DNA of 64,000 bases from Fibrobacter sp. Its GTDB lineage: Bacteria; Fibrobacterota; Fibrobacteria; Fibrobacterales; Fibrobacteraceae. Positions 60,435 to 64,000 of the stretch are shown piece by piece. The stretch covers positions 1-64,000 of the forward strand of contig NZ_JAFWOM010000136.1 of assembly GCF_017545445.1 (NCBI RefSeq), read 5' to 3'. The position numbers and the translations under genes are program-made. The notes below the pieces were generated by a model. The model made no database searches. It saw nothing but the letters and a program-made list of their open reading frames with translations, and was not told the origin of the DNA. Each line of letters opens with the position of its first letter. Positions within the stretch are counted from its first letter, which is position 1.

Positions 60435-60980
60435 TTAGTCTTCAATTTCATCGAGTTCGGCGTATGCCTTTTCAGCAGCGGCACGGACCTTTTCGGCTTC
60501 GTCCTTCTTTTCCTGTTCTTCGAGCATCTTGATGTATTCGGAGACGAGGTCGGAGTCAAGAGTCATGACTCCATAGACCTTGAACTTGCCGTCGGGAGTC
60601 GTTTCAACCTTGACGTCGCCGAGTGTGGCTCCGTTGAGACGCTGGCTTACGGTCGTCTTGGAGGTGCTCTGGAAGTGTTCGGCGATTTGATCGCTTACGT
60701 CTTCCTTGAAGTTCTTGATAAGAGCCTTGGTGTGTGCGTCGATGGACTTGGCGAGATCGACACGAGCATTCTGGTCTGCTTTTTCAAGGGCTATCTGTTC
60801 GTCAGCGGATTCGCCGATGCCGATACCAGCCGGGATATGCTGCTTGAGATAGGATTTCTTCTGCATCTGCATTTCGATGAGAAGGCTAGCTTGCTTTTCT
60901 TGCGGGGTCTGCTGCGGGGGATTGCTGGAACAGCCTGCGAAAAGAGCTGCAAGAGCGAGGCATGCGAACAGTTTTTTCAT
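60435..60980 (-). CDS. LPP20-family lipoprotein
   Basis: 181 residues. Signal MKKLFACLALAALFAGC with lipobox FAGC. QHIPAGIGIGESADEQIALE followed by KADQNARVDLAKSI and the TTPDGKFKVYGVMTLDSDL segment match LPP20-like outer-membrane lipoproteins. Strong AGGAG site. It is divergent from the tol cluster. Confidence 0.8.
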   Translation of the reverse strand: MKKLFACLALAALFAGCSSNPPQQTPQEKQASLLIEMQMQKKSYLKQHIPAGIGIGESADEQIALEKADQNARVDLAKSIDAHTKALIKNFKEDVSDQIAEHFQSTSKTTVSQRLNGATLGDVKVETTPDGKFKVYGVMTLDSDLVSEYIKMLEEQEKKDEAEKVRAAAEKAYAELDEIED

Positions 60981-61163
60981 TTTTAGATCTCCTTGGATGT
61001 TTATCCATTTTGTTTATGTGATTTTAATATACAAAAATATTTTGACAAAGATGTACTTTTCTTACATTTGTTAAAAAAAGTACTGATACTTGATTTTTTA
61101 TTTTTTTGTTTTTGTATCTTGTATCCGTACTCTGTAAAAAAAAATAAAATTTTGGAGGTTGTT

Positions 61164-61865
61164 TTGAACAATACAGTTCCTGTCTTGCAGATGATAGCCC
61201 AATCTGATATTGTTACAATGATTATTCTTGGAATTCTTGCTTTTATGTCGCTGGGTTCCTGGGGAATCATTATCGTGAAGTTCTTTAAACATAAGTCGAA
61301 CTTGCGTGCAAATTCAGCTTTTTTCAGGGAGTTTTCTAGAATTAAACGATTCTCCGATTTGCAAAAGCTATGTGATGTTTCTAAGAATAGCGCACTGCGT
61401 TTATTGAGTGCCGAAATTCTGAAAGAAGCATCCAAGTTTAAGGGCAAGGTGACGTTTGAATCCATTCAGCACCGAGCATCACTCCTTGAAGATGCCATCC
61501 AGCGTTCCATTGAGGGCATTCGTATGGGCGAGGACCGCTATTTGACGTTCCTTGCGACAAGCTCAAATTTGGCTCCGTTCTTTGGACTGCTGGGTACCGT
61601 TTGGGGTATCATGATTGCATTTTTCCAAATCGGGCATCACGGTTCTGCGGACTTGACGGTTGTCGCGCCGGGTATTGCTATGGCTCTTATTACTACGGTG
61701 GCGGGCCTTGTCGTTGCAATTCCTGCTTCTGCCGGGTATAATTATTTTACTTCGTGTAACGGAAAAAATGAAACTTCGTATTATAATTACGGGTCTCAAG
61801 TTTTAAGTTTATTTAAGAGAGGGGACTTGCTGACTGTCGAAGGGGTTTCCGAGGAGGATGCGTGA
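61164..61865 (+). CDS. tolQ: TolQ/ExbB proton-channel subunit
   Basis: TTG 61164 is chosen: TTTTGGAGGTT lies upstream and the long frame before it is AT-rich and unlike the family. 233 residues with three membrane helices and the TolQ/ExbB core NLAPFFGLLGTVWGIMIAFF, ALITTVAGLVVAIPA. Uses the proton gradient to power the Tol complex. Confidence 0.9.
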   Translation: MNNTVPVLQMIAQSDIVTMIILGILAFMSLGSWGIIIVKFFKHKSNLRANSAFFREFSRIKRFSDLQKLCDVSKNSALRLLSAEILKEASKFKGKVTFESIQHRASLLEDAIQRSIEGIRMGEDRYLTFLATSSNLAPFFGLLGTVWGIMIAFFQIGHHGSADLTVVAPGIAMALITTVAGLVVAIPASAGYNYFTSCNGKNETSYYNYGSQVLSLFKRGDLLTVEGVSEEDA

Positions 61866-62269
61866 AACGCCGCCGCCGTAAAGACCTTAAGCAGGAACTG
61901 AACCTCACGAACATGATCGATATCGTGTTCGCCATCTTGATTGTATTTATCTTGTGTGCACCGTTGATGAGCCAAGGCGTAAAGGTCAATCTCCCGAAAG
62001 TCGAAGCTCCGACGATGGAACAGCAAAAATTATTGAAGGTATCCATCACCAAGAATCTTGAAATTTTCATTGCCGACATGCAGGTGGATATGGAAAGTTT
62101 CGAGAGCATTTTCAAGTCGCTGTGGAATGGCGAAATGGCTGTAGTCATCAACTCTGACGAGGCGGTAAGCTACGGCTTTGTGATGAAGGTGGTGACGCAG
62201 GTACAAAAGCTTGGCGTGACAAAGCTTGGATTCCTTACGATGACTCCCAAAGATGAATTGAATAAATGA
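61862..62269 (+). CDS. tolR: TolR/ExbD subunit
   Basis: 135 residues from GTG 61862 (GAGGA upstream), overlapping tolQ. One membrane helix with the key Asp (LTNMIDIVFAILIVFILCAP), then a periplasmic domain. Overlaps the next gene as ATGA. Confidence 0.9.
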   Translation: MKRRRRKDLKQELNLTNMIDIVFAILIVFILCAPLMSQGVKVNLPKVEAPTMEQQKLLKVSITKNLEIFIADMQVDMESFESIFKSLWNGEMAVVINSDEAVSYGFVMKVVTQVQKLGVTKLGFLTMTPKDELNK

Positions 62270-63315
62270 ATAGAAATAAGGAACAAATTCAGTATTTCTC
62301 GACGAAAGACGACGGAACGATGATAAAAATCATCGTGTCTGCCGTTGTATTTCATTTGGTTGTAGTCTTTGTTCTGTACGGTTTGCATTGCATTGATACG
62401 AGTAAGCCTGCCAAGGAAATACCCGTGTTTGAACTTGTTCAAATAGACGAACCGGTAAAGCAGCCTGTAGTTGCAGAAACTCCTTTGGAGCCAGAAAACG
62501 AAACTCCGAAGGAAGAAATTCCGCCGGAACCCCCGAAAGAGGAAATTGTGCCCGAGGTACCTGTAGAAACGCCTAAGGAAGAATTGCCTCCTGAGCCTGT
62601 CGTGGAAACGCCGGCAGAACCTGTGGTGGAAAATCCGCCGCCAGAGTTGCCGCCCGAAACGCCTCCAGAACCGGTGCCGGAGACAGTTACTTCGAAGGAA
62701 CCTGCGGTAGAACCGACTCCAGAAAAGAAACTTACGCCGGAAGCTCCTCCAAAGCCCGAAGAAAAACCTGCTCCTGAGATGAAACCGGATACGCCGAAAC
62801 CAGTGCCTGTGCCGAAGAAACCTCCGCAGCCGGAAAAGGTAAAACCTGTTGAAAAAGCGAAGCCAGAAAAAAATAAGCCAGTCGAAAAACCGGCGAAAAA
62901 AGTTGTAGAAAAGAAGACAGAGACGAAACCCGCCAAGAAGCCAAAGGAAAAAGATGATTTCGACATCAATGACTTGGATTTGCCGAAATCGTTCGAATTG
63001 CCTAGTTTGAAGGCGGTGAACCCGATTGACATGGATCCTTTGATGCAGGTGTTCTTGGAACGTGCAAAGCAAAAGATTATGAGCAATTTCAATCCGCCGA
63101 ACGGACTTTCGATTCCGCGTGACGCAAAGACTACAGTGCAGTTCTCCGTGGAACGTTCTGGACAAATTACGGCGGTACTGCTCAAGCGTTCTTCGTCGAA
63201 CAGCACTTGGGATCACTTGTCTGTCCGTGCTGTGAAAATTTCGAAGTTGCCGGAATTGCCTCCGACGTATAGCGGTTCAAGTCTTGTGTTGCAGTTTAAC
63301 TTTACGCCGAACTAA
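62266..63315 (+). CDS. TonB/TolA-type energy transducer
   Basis: 349 residues. One N-terminal helix (IKIIVSAVVFHLVVVFVLYG), a long Pro/Glu/Lys spacer (about 60-225, with PEPPKEEI-type and PEKVKPVEKAKPEK stretches), and a C-terminal TonB-like domain (VQFSVERSGQITAVLLKRSS, VLQFNFTPN). By position it is the TolA equivalent; by its C-terminus it is TonB-like. Confidence 0.85.
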   Translation: MNRNKEQIQYFSTKDDGTMIKIIVSAVVFHLVVVFVLYGLHCIDTSKPAKEIPVFELVQIDEPVKQPVVAETPLEPENETPKEEIPPEPPKEEIVPEVPVETPKEELPPEPVVETPAEPVVENPPPELPPETPPEPVPETVTSKEPAVEPTPEKKLTPEAPPKPEEKPAPEMKPDTPKPVPVPKKPPQPEKVKPVEKAKPEKNKPVEKPAKKVVEKKTETKPAKKPKEKDDFDINDLDLPKSFELPSLKAVNPIDMDPLMQVFLERAKQKIMSNFNPPNGLSIPRDAKTTVQFSVERSGQITAVLLKRSSSNSTWDHLSVRAVKISKLPELPPTYSGSSLVLQFNFTPN

Positions 63316-63317
63316 GG

Positions 63318-63352
63318 AAGTTGACAGTGGTTGGTGATTAGTGGTTAGGGTG
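63318..63352. repeat. GTGGTTAG-type repeat between tonB/tolA and tolB
   Basis: GACAGTGGTTGGTGATTAGTGG followed by TTAGGGTGG (63325-63350), a relative of the repeats at 58755. It lies inside an apparent operon. Confidence 0.45.
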
Positions 63353-63437
63353 GCTGATGAAAATGCATGGTCGTTCTAGAGTGCTCGCTGAACGCGATAG
63401 AATCTAGGCTAGTTCGAAGGATATATTGAGGTTTATG

Positions 63438-64000
63438 ATGAAAAAGATGAAGTTGTTAGTTGCTTTGATTGCGATGGCACTTGCTGTGCCTTCGTTTGCG
63501 GCGATTGATACGATTGCCGTAGATGTCGGAATTTCTGTGTTCAAGACGATGCCGATTGGCATTGTGCCTTTCGAAGAAGAGTCTGCAATCAAGTGGCCGA
63601 GCGAGGCTCCGCATAAGATTCTGGCCCGTGATGCGAATCTCTCCGGGCGTTTCGAGGCAGTTCCGTCGGATCGCTTTGACTTGGTGCTTTTTAGCAAAAA
63701 GCGTGCTCGCCAGTACGTGACCGGGAAAGCGGAAAAACTTGCGAATGGAAAAATCAAGTTGGACTGCTTTTTGTATGCGGCAGAGACGAAGGATGTGCTG
63801 CTCGGCGAAAGCTATACTGTGAAGCCTTACGAAGTGCGTCAGGCGATTCATTCGTTCTTTGACAAAGTCGTTTATCGCTTGTTTGGTGAACGCGGTGTCG
63901 CTTCGACGAAACTTGCTTACGTGTCGAAAATCGAAGGCGTGAAGCAAGTCGTGATTTCGGATTACGACGGTTTCTCTCGCAAGCAGATTACTCGCGATTC
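63438..64000 (+). CDS. tolB: TolB translocation protein, N-terminal part
   Basis: Starts at ATG 63438 (or 63435) behind TTGAGG. Signal peptide MKKMKLLVALIAMALAVPSFA. The N-terminal TolB domain contains ARDANLSGRFEAVPSD, DCFLYAAETKDVLLGESYTV, HSFFDKVVYRLFGERGVAST, and the first propeller strand starts KLAYVSKIEG then VISDYDGFSRKQIT. The gene is cut at the right edge after 187 codons. Its periplasmic product works with TolA and Pal. Confidence 0.92.
   Translation, partial: MKKMKLLVALIAMALAVPSFAAIDTIAVDVGISVFKTMPIGIVPFEEESAIKWPSEAPHKILARDANLSGRFEAVPSDRFDLVLFSKKRARQYVTGKAEKLANGKIKLDCFLYAAETKDVLLGESYTVKPYEVRQAIHSFFDKVVYRLFGERGVASTKLAYVSKIEGVKQVVISDYDGFSRKQITRD

Noticed and set aside
62170-63216. 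Arg/Phe-rich 348-codon open frame opposite the TonB-like gene
   Set aside because: Caused by the Pro/Glu/Lys codon bias of the sense strand.

Overview
The window looks like a Fibrobacter (Fibrobacter succinogenes-type) chromosome. It holds three proteins with FISUMP (Fibrobacter succinogenes major paralogous) domains, a GH8 family hydrolase, -10 boxes of the TATATT/TAAATT kind, and many lipoproteins, and its proteins are of Gram-negative type (Tol system, porin, LPP20 lipoprotein). No rRNA, tRNA or CRISPR array was seen.

Layout. Positions 1-650 hold the start of a MoaD/ThiS-like sulfur carrier running off the left edge, and the remains of a YafQ-type toxin-antitoxin pair. Positions 646-6556 hold two FISUMP lipoproteins flanking a deaminase-like gene broken by one in-frame stop. 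Positions 6574-24934 are a sulfur assimilation island: TusA, a ThiS-like carrier with one extra C-terminal residue, a MoeB-like activating enzyme, two JAMM peptidases, MetY, CysTWA, a sulfate-binding protein, a porin, CysND, an AprBA-like APS reductase, a siroheme sulfite reductase, a frameshifted rhodanese-TusA-DsrE fusion, and a second sulfate-binding gene killed by a stop codon. Together these make a route from sulfate to APS, sulfite and sulfide, then through a protein thiocarboxylate to homocysteine. Positions 25130-28807 hold an intact IS3-family element and a BsuBI/PstI-type restriction-modification pair. Positions 29333-34650 hold LysE and BioB, then an operon of a second MetY, a methyltransferase and a DMSP-lyase-like cupin.

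Positions 34968-38129 hold housekeeping and hypothetical genes. Positions 38150-42649 are a rearranged accessory patch: HipBA, three copies of a YkuD L,D-transpeptidase, and an AAA ATPase flanked by a perfect palindrome. Positions 42747-64000 hold LeuCD, MntP, two unknown membrane proteins, an EAL/GGDEF protein, an SpmAB-like fusion, a GntR/LacI hybrid regulator, the GH8 enzyme, RpsD, endonuclease I, FolC, an LPP20 lipoprotein and the tolQ-tolR-tonB/tolA-tolB cluster, cut at the right edge.

The main discovery candidate is a shared promoter. Eight sites read TATTGGAC or a one-base variant, then exactly 18 bases, then TATATT or a near match. Each lies directly upstream of a sulfur gene or gene group on either strand, and most also share an upstream CTCAGCATA-like block. 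This suggests one sulfur regulon. It includes the left-edge carrier, an outer-membrane porin and the MetY2-methyltransferase-cupin operon, which may be an undescribed organic-sulfur route.
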